From NCBI GenBank assembly GCA_963712765.1, contig CAVQIX010000005.1, forward strand, positions 310,001-374,000: 64,000 nt of DNA, in the 5' to 3' direction. The notes under the pieces were generated by a model, which was not told where the DNA came from, did not search any database, and saw only the letters and a list, made by a program, of their open reading frames with translations. The position numbers were made by a program, and so were the translations under genes. Numbering within the stretch: position 1 is the stretch's first letter; each line of letters starts with the position of its first letter. Source of the stretch: CAXMST01 sp963712765 (GTDB lineage Bacteria > Actinomycetota > Thermoleophilia > Solirubrobacterales > 70-9). Below, one piece after another: positions 10,599 through 19,210 of this stretch.

Positions 10599-11309
10599 AT
10601 GCCGTCGCTGCTGAGACCGATGGCCCCGACCGCGGCCGACGCGGTCCTCTGCGGCGACCCGGCCCGGGCACTGGCGATCGCCCAGCACGTGATCGCCGAG
10701 CCACGGATGAGTAACCACCATCGCGGCCTGTGGGGCTACTTCGGGCTGACTGCCGCCGGTCGGCAGCTGACCGTCCACGCCACCGGCATCGGCGGGCCGT
10801 CCGCTGCGGTGGTGCTCGACGAGCTGGCACGGCGAGGGCTCCGTCGAGCGGTCAGGGTCGGGACCGCGTCCGCGGAGGCGGGTCCCCCGATCGGCGCCTC
10901 GGCCACCGTCCGGGCGGTGGTCGCGGGTGATGGTGCCAGCGCCGCATGGGGCGCCGAGCCCGGCGAGCGCCTGACCCCGGACCCCGGCCTGACGGAGCGG
11001 TTGTCGGCGGCGACCGAGTTCGAGGTGACGGTCGAGAGCTCGGATCGACCCCGGCCGGAGATCCCGATCGCGCCGGGCCCGCCTCTGGCAGGCAAGGGGG
11101 CTCCGCCGGTCAGCGACCTGCAGACCGCGGCGCTGTTCGCCGCCGGTCGCGAAATCGGCGTCCGCCTCGCCGGGACGATCGTCGTTGCCCGAGGCAGCGA
11201 GGGGCCGCTCGAGGACGATCCGCTCGAGTCGGTTTCGTTGCGGCTTGCTGCAATTGCGACCCGGGCGCTCGGCGCGGAGGCGGACATCTCGAGCTCCACG
11301 GCTTTCTAA
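10599..11309 (+). CDS. Nucleoside phosphorylase (PNP/UDP family)
   Basis: Predicted 236-residue member of the purine/uridine phosphorylase superfamily: phosphorolysis of a nucleoside to base and ribose-1-phosphate. Supporting segments are 'AVLCGDPARALAIAQHVI' (phosphate-site GDP-x-R), 'LTVHATGIGGPSAAVVLDEL', 'RRAVRVGTASAE' and 'VSDLQTAALFAAGREIGV', which aligns with the nucleoside-binding E/D-T/S-A region. The frame is open from 10299, but the ATG at 10599 starts just before the first strand. Substrate preference cannot be read. It converges on the gene at 11341 across a hairpin. Confidence 0.82.
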   Translation: MPSLLRPMAPTAADAVLCGDPARALAIAQHVIAEPRMSNHHRGLWGYFGLTAAGRQLTVHATGIGGPSAAVVLDELARRGLRRAVRVGTASAEAGPPIGASATVRAVVAGDGASAAWGAEPGERLTPDPGLTERLSAATEFEVTVESSDRPRPEIPIAPGPPLAGKGAPPVSDLQTAALFAAGREIGVRLAGTIVVARGSEGPLEDDPLESVSLRLAAIATRALGAEADISSSTAF

Positions 11310-11328
11310 GGCTCTAGTAGAACCTTAG
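11306..11328. terminator. Bidirectional hairpin between convergent genes
   Basis: Arms CTAAGG (11306-11311) and CCTTAG (11323-11328), with an inner TCT/AGA extension, form a hairpin that contains the stop codon of the nucleoside phosphorylase gene and sits 13 bp from the stop of the convergent coiled-coil gene. Confidence 0.45.
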
Positions 11329-11340
11329 TGTCAGACCGGG

Positions 11341-11640
11341 TCAACCCACCTTCGGCTCCCGCATCTTTGCCAGGTCCCTGCTGATCGAGTCGACCGTGTC
11401 CTCGAGCTCCTCGACCCGGTCCGAGAGCGAGCGGATCCGCCGCGTCAATCGGTCGAGGTCGCCGGCGCTGGCAACGTCGATCGCACCGAGCGCCTGCTTC
11501 TGCGCCTGCATCGCCTTCTCACCGGCGCCGAGCGCGCGGCCCATGGCCTGGCTGAACAAGGGGTTCTCGAGCACCGCCTGGGCGAGCTCTCCCAGGGCCT
11601 CCTCGCCCTTGGCCCTGAGGCCGTCTTCCTCTTCACCCAT
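11341..11640 (-). CDS. Small coiled-coil protein, phasin-like
   Basis: Predicted 99-residue acidic protein. The frame is open to 11781, but the ATG at 11640 (MGEEEDG) follows an AGGAGG-like ribosome site (the + strand reads 'tcctcctt' just upstream), which fixes the start. It has an N-terminal helix 'ALGELAQAVLENPLFSQAMG', a hydrophobic helical hairpin, and a C-terminal heptad coil 'LSDRVEELEDTVDSISRDL'. The layout resembles small polyhydroxyalkanoate-granule or membrane-adaptor proteins, but function is unknown. It is divergent from the secreted wall hydrolase. Confidence 0.78.
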   Translation of the reverse strand: MGEEEDGLRAKGEEALGELAQAVLENPLFSQAMGRALGAGEKAMQAQKQALGAIDVASAGDLDRLTRRIRSLSDRVEELEDTVDSISRDLAKMREPKVG

Positions 11641-11942
11641 CTGGTCCTCCTTCGCTTGATTGAGCGGTTTGGACGGTAGCCGAACCGCGCATCCGCGGTC
11701 GCCGGCCCCCGATTCGGCACGGGTCGGCGCCTGCAGGCTCCGACCCGACTTAATACGCGCCCAACCCAACCCCTTAAGCACTCCTGGGAAGATGCCGACA
11801 AGAAGCGCAGGTTGCGCGAACCGGTTCCAAATTGCATTCCGCTGGTGATCCGGATAGGTTTCGCCGAGAACCGGAGAGTCAAGCCGAGCCGACTGATACT
11901 CAGTTGGGGCGGGACATTGTCGGACAGGGCACAGAGAGAGGT

Positions 11943-14345
11943 ATGAAGAACAGGCTCGTAATCGCTTTGGCGCTGGCGCTGCTCGGTGCGGTCCTCACCG
12001 CGGGGGCCGTCAGCGCCCAGTCCTCCACCGTGCTCGATGTCGGCGGCTCCGAGGTCTCGATCGACCTGCCCGACAACGGCAAGCTGCCCGCCGTCGGCAA
12101 CAAGCTCGCCCAGTGCTCCAACGGCGTCGACGACGATGAGGACGGCGCCCTCGATCTCGACGACGCCGACTGCGACGACGCCCTCGACAATGACGAGTCC
12201 GGCAAGGTCGTCAAGCCTCCGGTCGAAGGTCCCGTTGACGGCGACGGCAAGGACGGCGAGAAGGACTCGGCCGACAAGCTCCCCGACGTCGGCAATCCCT
12301 TCGAGAAGGGCAAGGGCGGCAAGGGCAAGGGCGGCAAGGGCACCGGCGGGGTCAGCCCGGACGGCAAGACCGGCAAGGGTGACCGCAAGCCGGACAAGAA
12401 GCCCGACATCCGTAACGAGGACGGCTCCCCCTCCAACTCCAACCCGTCGGTCAGCGTCGCTCCCTTCGGGCCGGCCCCGATCGGCGTCCCCAACTTCATC
12501 ATCGACAAGTTCTCGATCCCGCCCTTCCTCCTCGGCATCTACCAGGCCTGCGGCACCGAGTACGGAATCCCGTGGCAGGTGCTCGCCTCGATCAACCGGA
12601 TCGAGACCGCCTTCGGCACCAACCTCAACGTCTCTTCCGCCGGAGCCCTCGGCTGGATGCAGTTCATGCCGGCGACCTGGAAGGCCTATGGAGTCGACGC
12701 CAATCGAGACGGCCGCAAGGACCCCTACAACCCGCTCGACGCGATCTGCGCCGCCGCCCGCTACCTCAAGGCCTCCGGAGGTGCCGAGGATCTGCGCCGC
12801 GCGATCTTCGCCTACAACCACGCCGACTGGTACGTCGATGAGGTCCTGCTCTACGCCCGCCAGTACGGAAAGCTCCCAAGCGGCCTGATCAACTCGATCA
12901 CCGGACTCACCGAGGGCGCGCACTTCCCCGTCGCCGCCAAGGCCCGCTATGCCGATGACATCTCCGAGCGACAGGCGCTGCGGCGCTCGACCCCGCAGCA
13001 GGGCTCCGAGGGCAACGTCGCCGACGTCGTCAGCGACTCCCCCACCCGCCGCGGGATCAACATCTTCGCCAAGGAGGATGCCCCCGTCGTTGCAGTCAAC
13101 GACGGCGTGATCAACAAGGTGGGCAAGAACAAACGGCTCGGGCGGTTCATCGTCCTTCGTGACGCCTACGGGAACGAGTTCACCTACGCCGGCCTCGGTG
13201 AGGTCGCCGAGGCGATTCCGGTCCAGAAGGACCGCCGGCTGACCGCCTCCGACTTCGAGCTGGTCACCCCCGGCGACAGCAAGAAGGAGGAGAGCGCCAA
13301 GAAGGCCGAGACGAGCTCGGGCCCGGCCAACACGGAGGATTCGCGCGAGCGCCTCTTCGCCCTGCCGGAGCGCAAGGCCAACCGTGAGCGCGCCGACGTC
13401 AGCGGCCAGCTCGACGACCTGCTCGAGGGCAACGTCCCCGGCTACGAAACCTTCAAGTCCTACTTCAGCGGGGTGCTCAAGTTCGACCCCAAGACGATGG
13501 AGGCACGACCGCTGCGCAAGGGCAGCAAGGTGATCGCCGGCACCGTCCTGGGACGCATCGGAGCCGAGTCCGACGGCGTCGCCTCCCACGTCCACTTCGC
13601 GATCGAGCCCGCCGGCCGCGGCTCACGCAAGATCGATCCAAAGCCGATCCTCGACGGCTGGAAGCTCCTGGAGGCGACCGCGATCTACCGCGCCGCCGGC
13701 AAGAACCCCTTCAACCGCCGCGCCTCCGTCGGCCAGATCCTGCTGATGTCGAAGGGCCAGCTGCAGGAGCGGGTCCTGCGCGATCCCGACATCGAGCTCT
13801 ACTCCTGCGGCCGCGAGGACATCCGCACCGGTCAGGTCGACCGTCGCATTCTGGCGATGCTCTCCTACCTGGCCGAGCGCGGCTTCCGCCCGACGGTGAC
13901 CTCGCTGAAGTGCGGTCACGGCGTCTACACCAGCAGCGGCAACATCTCCCATCACTCCTCGGGCAACGCCGTCGACATCGCCCGCGTCAACGGGCTACCG
14001 ATCCTCGGCAACCAGGGGCCCGGCTCGGTCACGGAGGCCGTGATTACCGACCTGCTCAAGCTTCAGGGCTCGATGCTGCCGGCTCAGATCATCTCACTGA
14101 TGGAGATGGGTGGCCCGACGTTCGCGATGGGCGACCACGCCGACCACATCCATGTCGGGTTCACGCCGGCATTCGGACCCGGGGAGGCCTCCCAGCGCTA
14201 CTCGAACCTGCTCGACCCCTCGCAGTGGGACAAGCTGCTCGACAGGATCGACGAGCTCGATCAGCCCGAGGTACCGATCTCGCCGTCGAAGTTCTCGCTC
14301 CCCGGAAAGGGCAAGCGCGCGAGCAACGCTCACCTGGGCGAGTAG
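11943..14345 (+). CDS. Secreted multi-module cell-wall hydrolase (transglycosylase + M23-like + M15-like)
   Basis: Predicted 800-residue exported protein with a signal peptide (about 1-25, ending VSAQS). An acidic Asp-rich Ca-binding-like segment follows (CSNGVDDDEDGALDLDD), then a Gly/Lys-rich linker. A lytic transglycosylase domain spans about residues 190-300, with candidate catalytic Glu near 221 (NRIETAFG) and 'GALGWMQFMPATW'. A split M23/LytM-like domain spans about 360-565. A C-terminal VanY/M15-like domain has 'HHSSGNAVDIA' and 'HADHIHVGF'. The M23 part keeps HVHF but has lost the first metal site (RRGIN instead of HxGxD). ATG 11943 follows a GAGAGAGG site; upstream in-frame starts lie outside the signal peptide. 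Confidence 0.9.
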   Translation: MKNRLVIALALALLGAVLTAGAVSAQSSTVLDVGGSEVSIDLPDNGKLPAVGNKLAQCSNGVDDDEDGALDLDDADCDDALDNDESGKVVKPPVEGPVDGDGKDGEKDSADKLPDVGNPFEKGKGGKGKGGKGTGGVSPDGKTGKGDRKPDKKPDIRNEDGSPSNSNPSVSVAPFGPAPIGVPNFIIDKFSIPPFLLGIYQACGTEYGIPWQVLASINRIETAFGTNLNVSSAGALGWMQFMPATWKAYGVDANRDGRKDPYNPLDAICAAARYLKASGGAEDLRRAIFAYNHADWYVDEVLLYARQYGKLPSGLINSITGLTEGAHFPVAAKARYADDISERQALRRSTPQQGSEGNVADVVSDSPTRRGINIFAKEDAPVVAVNDGVINKVGKNKRLGRFIVLRDAYGNEFTYAGLGEVAEAIPVQKDRRLTASDFELVTPGDSKKEESAKKAETSSGPANTEDSRERLFALPERKANRERADVSGQLDDLLEGNVPGYETFKSYFSGVLKFDPKTMEARPLRKGSKVIAGTVLGRIGAESDGVASHVHFAIEPAGRGSRKIDPKPILDGWKLLEATAIYRAAGKNPFNRRASVGQILLMSKGQLQERVLRDPDIELYSCGREDIRTGQVDRRILAMLSYLAERGFRPTVTSLKCGHGVYTSSGNISHHSSGNAVDIARVNGLPILGNQGPGSVTEAVITDLLKLQGSMLPAQIISLMEMGGPTFAMGDHADHIHVGFTPAFGPGEASQRYSNLLDPSQWDKLLDRIDELDQPEVPISPSKFSLPGKGKRASNAHLGE

Positions 14346-14414
14346 CCTTCCAGCCGTACCCCGCAATCCCGGCAATCGCGCCGGGGCCGGCGATCCAAAG
14401 AACGCGACACCAAG

Positions 14415-15254
14415 TTGGCTGACCCAAGCGCGCTGCTGCCCTTCGCCCAGCTCGATTTTCCGGGCGAGGTTGCGCTCGGGGGCGGTCGATTCCTGGTCCG
14501 ACCGCCCGGTGAGGAGGCGGCAGACCCCGACGTCCTCGTGTTGAAGACGCTCGGCGCATCCCGGGCCCGCTCGCGGCTGCGCCGCGGCCGCCCGGTGCCG
14601 CTGGAAAGCGAGCCGGACCCGACCCCACTCCCCCTGACCCGCGTGACGCTGATCAAGGCGATTCCCTTCGAGGGTGCGGAGGGCGCCGCGAGCTGGCTCG
14701 AGCAGGTCAGCGGCGACGATGAGCTCGCCGCGGGCCTCTCCGCTGAGGTCGCCGCGACCCTCAACCGCGCGCTCGAAGCGCACCGGGTCGCCGCCCCCGA
14801 TCGATACGCGGCCGACGTCCACGCCGGCGAGGCGATCGCGATCCGCTTCGGCTACGGAACCGGCCAGGAGGTCTCCGAGGGCCGCTGGGCGGCGGCGGTC
14901 GAGCTGCACGAGAAACGGCGCCGGAGCGTCAGGGTCGAGCTGGTCGACGGCGTCGGGGCGCAGGAGCGGATCGCGGCCGTCCTCGGCGGGCGCGATCGGG
15001 TGCTACCGGAGGAGAGCCTGCTGATCGACGCCGAACGGGCGGCCGCCCAGGGCCGTCCGGCTCTCAGCGCGATCACCCTCGCGGCGGCCCTGGAGACGCT
15101 GGCCCGCGGCGGCGGCGACCCCGGCGAGGCGGGCGATGCGACTTCGCGGCTCCAGCAACGGGCGCTGAGCGGGACCGAGATCGATACCCGGGACCTCGAC
15201 CAGACCCTTAGGGTGGCGCGTCGGGCGATCAGGGCCGGGCGCAGGCGCTCATAG
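14415..15254 (+). CDS. Conserved-looking protein of unknown function
   Basis: Predicted 279-residue cytosolic protein starting at a TTG. It is rich in Glu/Arg/Ala and has good coding-type codon structure, but I recognise no family. The N-terminal half (VLVLKTLGASRARSRLRRGRPVP) has mixed strand/helix character. The middle contains 'RYAADVHAGEAIAIRFGYGTGQEV' and 'WAAAVELHEK', and the C-terminal half is helical. It follows the wall hydrolase by 69 nt on the same strand and converges on the sirtuin gene. No signal peptide, membrane helix or metal motif is visible. Confidence 0.62.
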   Translation: MADPSALLPFAQLDFPGEVALGGGRFLVRPPGEEAADPDVLVLKTLGASRARSRLRRGRPVPLESEPDPTPLPLTRVTLIKAIPFEGAEGAASWLEQVSGDDELAAGLSAEVAATLNRALEAHRVAAPDRYAADVHAGEAIAIRFGYGTGQEVSEGRWAAAVELHEKRRRSVRVELVDGVGAQERIAAVLGGRDRVLPEESLLIDAERAAAQGRPALSAITLAAALETLARGGGDPGEAGDATSRLQQRALSGTEIDTRDLDQTLRVARRAIRAGRRRS

Positions 15255-15318
15255 ACCGCGCCGGCGCCCGCGGCCTAGCGAGGAATCGGCGGTGACGCCC
15301 TGGTACGCCAAGCCGCGC

Positions 15319-16065
15319 TCAGAGGGCCGCGAGCACGGCCGGGAGCTCGGTCGAGACATCGCCGTCGAGGCGGACGGCGGCCTCGGCGTCATAGGGCGTT
15401 GCGCTCTGGGTCACGATCGCGATCTTGCCCCCCGCCGATAGCGTCACCTCCGGCAAGCCGGCGACCGGGAAGACCTCGAGCGAGGACCCGATGCAGATCA
15501 TCAGGTCGGCGGTCTCCGAGAGCTCCCTCGCCCGCTCGATCGCGGCGGCGGGCAGCATCTCCCCGAACAGGACCACGTTGGGCTTGACCTTTCCCATGCA
15601 GCCCGAGCAGGTCGCGATTCCGTCCTCGTCGAAGAGCTCCTCGACTTGATCGAGCGGCCAGGACGCTCCGCAGGTGGTGCAGGAGGAGGTCTCTACCGAG
15701 CCATGGACCTCGATCAGCTCGCGGGTGCCCGCCTTGCGATGGAGGCGGTCGATGTTCTGGGTGATCACCGCCTCGAGCCGGCCGACGCGCTCGAGCTCGG
15801 CGAGTGCCTCGTGGGCGGGGTTCGGCACCTTGTCGCCGAGCATTGCGAAACGGGGGCGGTAGAACTCCCAGAATCCCCTCGTATCTCGATGGAAGGCGTC
15901 GATCGAGGCGACCTTCATCGGGTCGACGTTCTCCCACAGGCCGCTGCCGGGGCTGCGGAAGTCCGGGATCCCGGAAGGGACCGAGATCCCAGCCCCGGTC
16001 AGGGCGACGACCCGCTCGGCGGCCCGGATCAGCTCAGCGAGCCGCTCCGCGCCGCCGGATGGCGT
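15319..16065 (-). CDS. Sirtuin (Sir2-family NAD-dependent protein deacylase), start codon unclear
   Basis: NAD-dependent removal of acyl groups from lysine. The C-terminal part shows 'QNIDRLHRKAG', catalytic 'HGS', two zinc pairs (CTTC and CSGC) and 'GSSLEVFP'. The NAD-site motif 'LTGAGISVPSGIPDFRSP' lies upstream of the first canonical start (ATG 15918), in the same open frame. That frame has no ATG, GTG or TTG back to its stop at 16198. I place the start tentatively at ACG 16065, about 10 nt after GGAGGG; a missed base or a rare start codon is equally possible. It lies just downstream of the fatty-acid oxidation fusion gene, so it may be cotranscribed with it. Confidence 0.85.
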   Translation of the reverse strand, partial: TPSGGAERLAELIRAAERVVALTGAGISVPSGIPDFRSPGSGLWENVDPMKVASIDAFHRDTRGFWEFYRPRFAMLGDKVPNPAHEALAELERVGRLEAVITQNIDRLHRKAGTRELIEVHGSVETSSCTTCGASWPLDQVEELFDEDGIATCSGCMGKVKPNVVLFGEMLPAAAIERARELSETADLMICIGSSLEVFPVAGLPEVTLSAGGKIAIVTQSATPYDAEAAVRLDGDVSTELPAVLAAL

Positions 16066-16085
16066 CGAATTCGAGCCCTCCGTGG

Positions 16086-18089
16086 CTACTTTCCGCTCCA
16101 GTTGGGCGAACGCTTGCCCAAGAAGGCGCTGATGCCCTCCCTGGCGTCCTCGCTGAAGAAGGCTCTGGCGAAGCCCTCCTTCTCGGCTTCGATCCCCTCA
16201 TCGATATCTCCCTTGTGGGAGACCCGCTTGATCTCCTCGATCGCGATCGGCGCCTGGCCCGCCAGCTTGCGGGCGTAGGAGAGCGCCGTATCGAACAGCT
16301 CGTGATCGGGGGCGAGATGGTTGACGAGGCCGTACTCGTAGGCCTCGTCGGCGGTGATCGCGCCGCCGACCATGTTCATCTCCAGTGCCTTCTGCGGGCC
16401 GACGAGACGCGGCAGGCGCTGGGTGCCGCCGAACCCGGGGATGATCCCGAGGTTGACCTCGGGCTGGCCGAACACCGCCGAGGCCGCGGCGATCCTCAGA
16501 TCGCAGGCCATCGCCAGCTCGCAGCCGCCACCGAAGGCGAGCGAGTTCACCGCCGCGATCGTCACGATCCCCTCGGTACCGAACTCGCGCAGCAGGCTGT
16601 GGCCATCAGCGATCAGCTCGCGACCTCCCTGCTCGTCCATCTGCGTGAAAGCCTTGATGTCGGCTCCAGCGCTGAACACGACCGGGATCGCGGAAGCGAC
16701 GACCATCGCCCGGACCTCGCCTTCGCTCTTCAGCTTCTCCCAAACGGTGCGCAGATCGGCGAGAACCTGGGGGCTGATCGCGTTCATCGGCATATTGGCG
16801 AGCCAGGCGATCGCGACTCCCCCCTCGCGGGTCTCGAGCTTGACCGTCTCGGTCTGATCGCCCTCGTCGGCCTGCGGGTATGCGTAGAAGCCCTGCCCGC
16901 TGCCGAAACCGAACCGGCCCTGGGCGACCAAGCGCTTGAGCACCCGCGGCACGGTGAAGCGCTCCGGGTACTTCTCGGCCAGGCTCTCGATCTTCTCCAG
17001 TGCCCTGTCGAGACCGTCGATGTCGGCCTTCCAAAAAGGCGGAAAGAGGCCGCGGCGGGGATCGAGGCCGGCGCCGGCCATCATCCCCAGGTCGATCTCG
17101 CGGACCGTGCAGACGCCCTCCTCGAGGATCAGGCAGGCCTCTACCAGCGCCTTCATCGAGAACATCTCGACCAGCGCTTCGACGTCGGGGTCGGCGTCGC
17201 CCTCGAGGTTCGGCTCGCCCTCCTTGTAGGCGCCCTCACCGCCGCTCTTCGCCCCGAGCTTGCCCTCGGAGACAAGCTTCTGCATGCCCTCGTGGACGTA
17301 GAAGCGATCACCGTAGGAGTCGCGCAGGTGCTCGGCGACGTGCAGAACGGTGTCGAGACCGAGGAAGTCGGTGAGGATGAAGGGGCCCATCGGCGCCGCG
17401 TTGGCACCCGCAATGCCCTCGTCGATCTTCTTGATCGACAGCCCCTTCTCCTCCTGTTCGCGCCAGACCTCGGCGACCGAGGCATTGAGGATCCGGTTGA
17501 CCACGAAACCCGGGACCTCGCCGCAGACGATCGGCTGCTTCTTGATCGCCTGCGCGAAGTTGACCGAGGCGGTCGTCGACTCGGGGGAGGTCTCATCGCC
17601 CTCGACGATCTCGAGCAGCGGCATGATCGAAGCGGGGTAGAAGAAATGGAATCCGACCACCTTCTCCGGGCGTAGTGTGGCCTCGGCCATCTCGGTGATC
17701 GAGAGCGATGAGGTGTTGGAGCTGAGGATCGCATGCCCGGGGGTGACCTCGTCGAGCTCGGCGAACACCTGCTGCTTGATCTCCATCTTCTCGGGCGCAG
17801 CCTCGATCACGAAATCGACATCCCCGAAGTCGGCGTAGTCGGTGGTGCCGTTGATCCGGCCCATGACCTCCTGCAGGCGAGCGTCGGCCTGCTCGGAAGT
17901 GAGCTTCTCCTTCTTGACGAGCCTGGAGAGCTGGCCCTCGGTGACCTGCCTGGCCTTCTCGAGACCCTGATCGACGAACTTCTGATCGATGTCCTTGAGG
18001 ACGACGTCGATGTCGGCGACGGCAATTGCCTGGGCGATCTCGCCACCCATCGTTCCAGCGCCGACAACCGCGGCTTTCGAGACGAACAT
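16086..18089 (-). CDS. Fused 3-hydroxyacyl-CoA dehydrogenase / enoyl-CoA hydratase
   Basis: Bifunctional beta-oxidation enzyme of 667 residues. The N-terminal two-thirds is the NAD-binding dehydrogenase ('AAVVGAGTMGGEIAQAIA', 'LSSNTSSLSITEMA', 'VGFHFFYPASIMPLLEIV', 'GFVVNRIL'). The C-terminal third is a crotonase domain ('VFSAGADIKAF' oxyanion loop, 'AFGGGCELAMACD', 'PEVNLGIIPGFGG' with the hydratase Glu). This order is the reverse of the FadB/FadJ alpha subunit, where the hydratase comes first. The ATG at 18089 directly precedes the first strand. A palindrome lies 70 bp upstream and resembles the one upstream of the acyl-CoA dehydrogenase gene. Confidence 0.93.
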   Translation of the reverse strand: MFVSKAAVVGAGTMGGEIAQAIAVADIDVVLKDIDQKFVDQGLEKARQVTEGQLSRLVKKEKLTSEQADARLQEVMGRINGTTDYADFGDVDFVIEAAPEKMEIKQQVFAELDEVTPGHAILSSNTSSLSITEMAEATLRPEKVVGFHFFYPASIMPLLEIVEGDETSPESTTASVNFAQAIKKQPIVCGEVPGFVVNRILNASVAEVWREQEEKGLSIKKIDEGIAGANAAPMGPFILTDFLGLDTVLHVAEHLRDSYGDRFYVHEGMQKLVSEGKLGAKSGGEGAYKEGEPNLEGDADPDVEALVEMFSMKALVEACLILEEGVCTVREIDLGMMAGAGLDPRRGLFPPFWKADIDGLDRALEKIESLAEKYPERFTVPRVLKRLVAQGRFGFGSGQGFYAYPQADEGDQTETVKLETREGGVAIAWLANMPMNAISPQVLADLRTVWEKLKSEGEVRAMVVASAIPVVFSAGADIKAFTQMDEQGGRELIADGHSLLREFGTEGIVTIAAVNSLAFGGGCELAMACDLRIAAASAVFGQPEVNLGIIPGFGGTQRLPRLVGPQKALEMNMVGGAITADEAYEYGLVNHLAPDHELFDTALSYARKLAGQAPIAIEEIKRVSHKGDIDEGIEAEKEGFARAFFSEDAREGISAFLGKRSPNWSGK

Positions 18090-18158
18090 TTCCCTCCGAT
18101 CGTGGGGTTTGAGGGCCTGCAGAGGCCCGATAAGACAGGTGCCGAGGGTACCGGTTGA

Positions 18159-18176
18159 TTGACCGATCAGTCGGTC
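18159..18176. promoter_or_regulatory. Candidate TetR-type operator upstream of fused beta-oxidation gene
   Basis: TTGACCGATCAGTCGG (18159-18174) contains inverted arms GACCGA / TCGGTC. It matches the palindrome at 21133-21148 in 12 of 16 positions. It lies 70 bp upstream of the dehydrogenase/hydratase start and overlaps the 3' end of the SRPBCC gene. TetR-family repressors of fatty-acid genes use sites of this shape. Confidence 0.55.
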
Positions 18177-18652
18177 GGCCCGGGGTCCTCGGTCGGCGGT
18201 GAGGAGGTCGCCTCGGCATGGAGGTCGATCAGGGTCCGTTCGAGCGAGCCACGCATCTGGGAGCGGATGAAGAGGCGGTCGGTGATCGCGCTCAGCGGGC
18301 CGCCGTCATGCAGCCCGTAGTCAAGGACCAAAGAGATCCGCGTGCGGCGCTCGTCGCCCTTCGCGGGGACCATCTCGAACCGGCTCGTGAGCTCTCCTTC
18401 CGAGCCGGGGTCGCTATAGGCGATCCGGTGCAGGCGGCGCTCCTCGTGCTCGAGGACTCGCTCGCTCACCCGGCCACGCCCCGCCGGCGTCGACTCCCAG
18501 CTCAGCGTCCCGCCCCGCTCGGGGTAGCCCTCGGAGACGGTCACCCGCGAGAAGCCGTCGACCCAGCTGCGCCAGCGATCGGGGTCGAAGTACAGCTCCC
18601 AGACCTCCGCCACCGAGCGGGGGATCTCGATCTCGGCTTCCACCTCCGACAT
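18167..18652 (-). CDS. SRPBCC (START-like) ligand-binding protein
   Basis: Predicted 161-residue polyketide cyclase/dehydrase-type fold: 'EAEIEIPRSVAEVWELYFDP', 'RWRSWVDGFSRVTVSEGYPE', and a long C-terminal helix (SQMRGSLERTLIDLHAEA) that closes the hydrophobic cavity. These proteins bind lipids or other small ligands; the ligand is unknown. Its ATG overlaps the PadR stop by one base (TGATG), so it is translated with that regulator. A PadR regulator coupled to an SRPBCC protein suggests ligand-linked regulation. Confidence 0.86.
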   Translation of the reverse strand: MSEVEAEIEIPRSVAEVWELYFDPDRWRSWVDGFSRVTVSEGYPERGGTLSWESTPAGRGRVSERVLEHEERRLHRIAYSDPGSEGELTSRFEMVPAKGDERRTRISLVLDYGLHDGGPLSAITDRLFIRSQMRGSLERTLIDLHAEATSSPPTEDPGPTD

Positions 18653-19107
18653 CAGGAGTAGATCTCCCGTTGGATCGTCGAGATCGTCTCGGCCATCGAC
18701 TCGAGAAAGGGCTCGAGGTCGTCCCGCATGCGGCCGTAGTCCTCGCGGCCGGCCCTGGTGATCTCGTAGAAGCGCCGCGTGCGGCGATCGGGGTGCTCCC
18801 AGCGTCCCCTTATCTTGCCGTCGGACTCGAGCTGACGCAGCAGCGGGTACATCGTATTCGGGTTCACGGTGATCGTTCCGGCGGTGATATCCGATATCTC
18901 CTCGATCAGGCCGTTGCCGTAGGCGGGCTCGCGCTGGATCAGGTGCAGAACGAGCAGCGGGATGACGTCGTGGCGGCGCAGCTCCCCGCCGAATACGTCG
19001 GAGGCTCGCCCGGCGCCGGAGGAGGGGCGCTTGCGCCGGCCGCGCCCAGCGGCACGGGTCGCCTCGACCACGGCCTCGGCGACGGGCTTGCTCTTACGTG
19101 GGGCCAC
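18652..19107 (-). CDS. PadR-family transcriptional regulator
   Basis: Predicted 151-residue regulator. After a basic, disordered N-terminus (about 35 residues, RGRRKRPSS) comes the PadR winged helix: 'VIPLLVLHLIQREPAYGNGLIEEI', 'VNPNTMYPLLRQLESDGKIRGRW', 'RTRRFYEITRAGRE', then a short dimerisation helix. It starts at a GTG and is followed by the SRPBCC gene with a one-base overlap. PadR proteins repress genes for detoxification or efflux in response to small molecules; the likely target here is its own operon or the divergent gene at 19211. Confidence 0.93.
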   Translation of the reverse strand: MAPRKSKPVAEAVVEATRAAGRGRRKRPSSGAGRASDVFGGELRRHDVIPLLVLHLIQREPAYGNGLIEEISDITAGTITVNPNTMYPLLRQLESDGKIRGRWEHPDRRTRRFYEITRAGREDYGRMRDDLEPFLESMAETISTIQREIYS

Positions 19108-19210
19108 GTGAGGAACGATACGGGCCGCGGCAGCGCTGGACGCCTGTCCATACCCCTCGCGCCGGCTGATGAATCCGGGTAGGCTCGATTCATCGACCCA
19201 AGGGGCTCAG

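Noticed and set aside
11641..11942. Possible c-di-AMP (ydaO) riboswitch before the wall hydrolase
   Set aside because: Wall hydrolases of actinobacteria often have one, but the conserved GGGGACCCA-type core is not present; only a weak GGTT/GAACC hairpin is seen.
11445..13595. 716-codon minus-strand frame
   Set aside because: Antisense to the wall hydrolase; only its end coincides with a real minus-strand gene, in another frame.
15804..17675. 623-codon plus-strand frame
   Set aside because: Antisense to the dehydrogenase/hydratase fusion and the sirtuin, and its composition (Arg/Asp-rich runs) is typical of a shadow frame in high-GC DNA.
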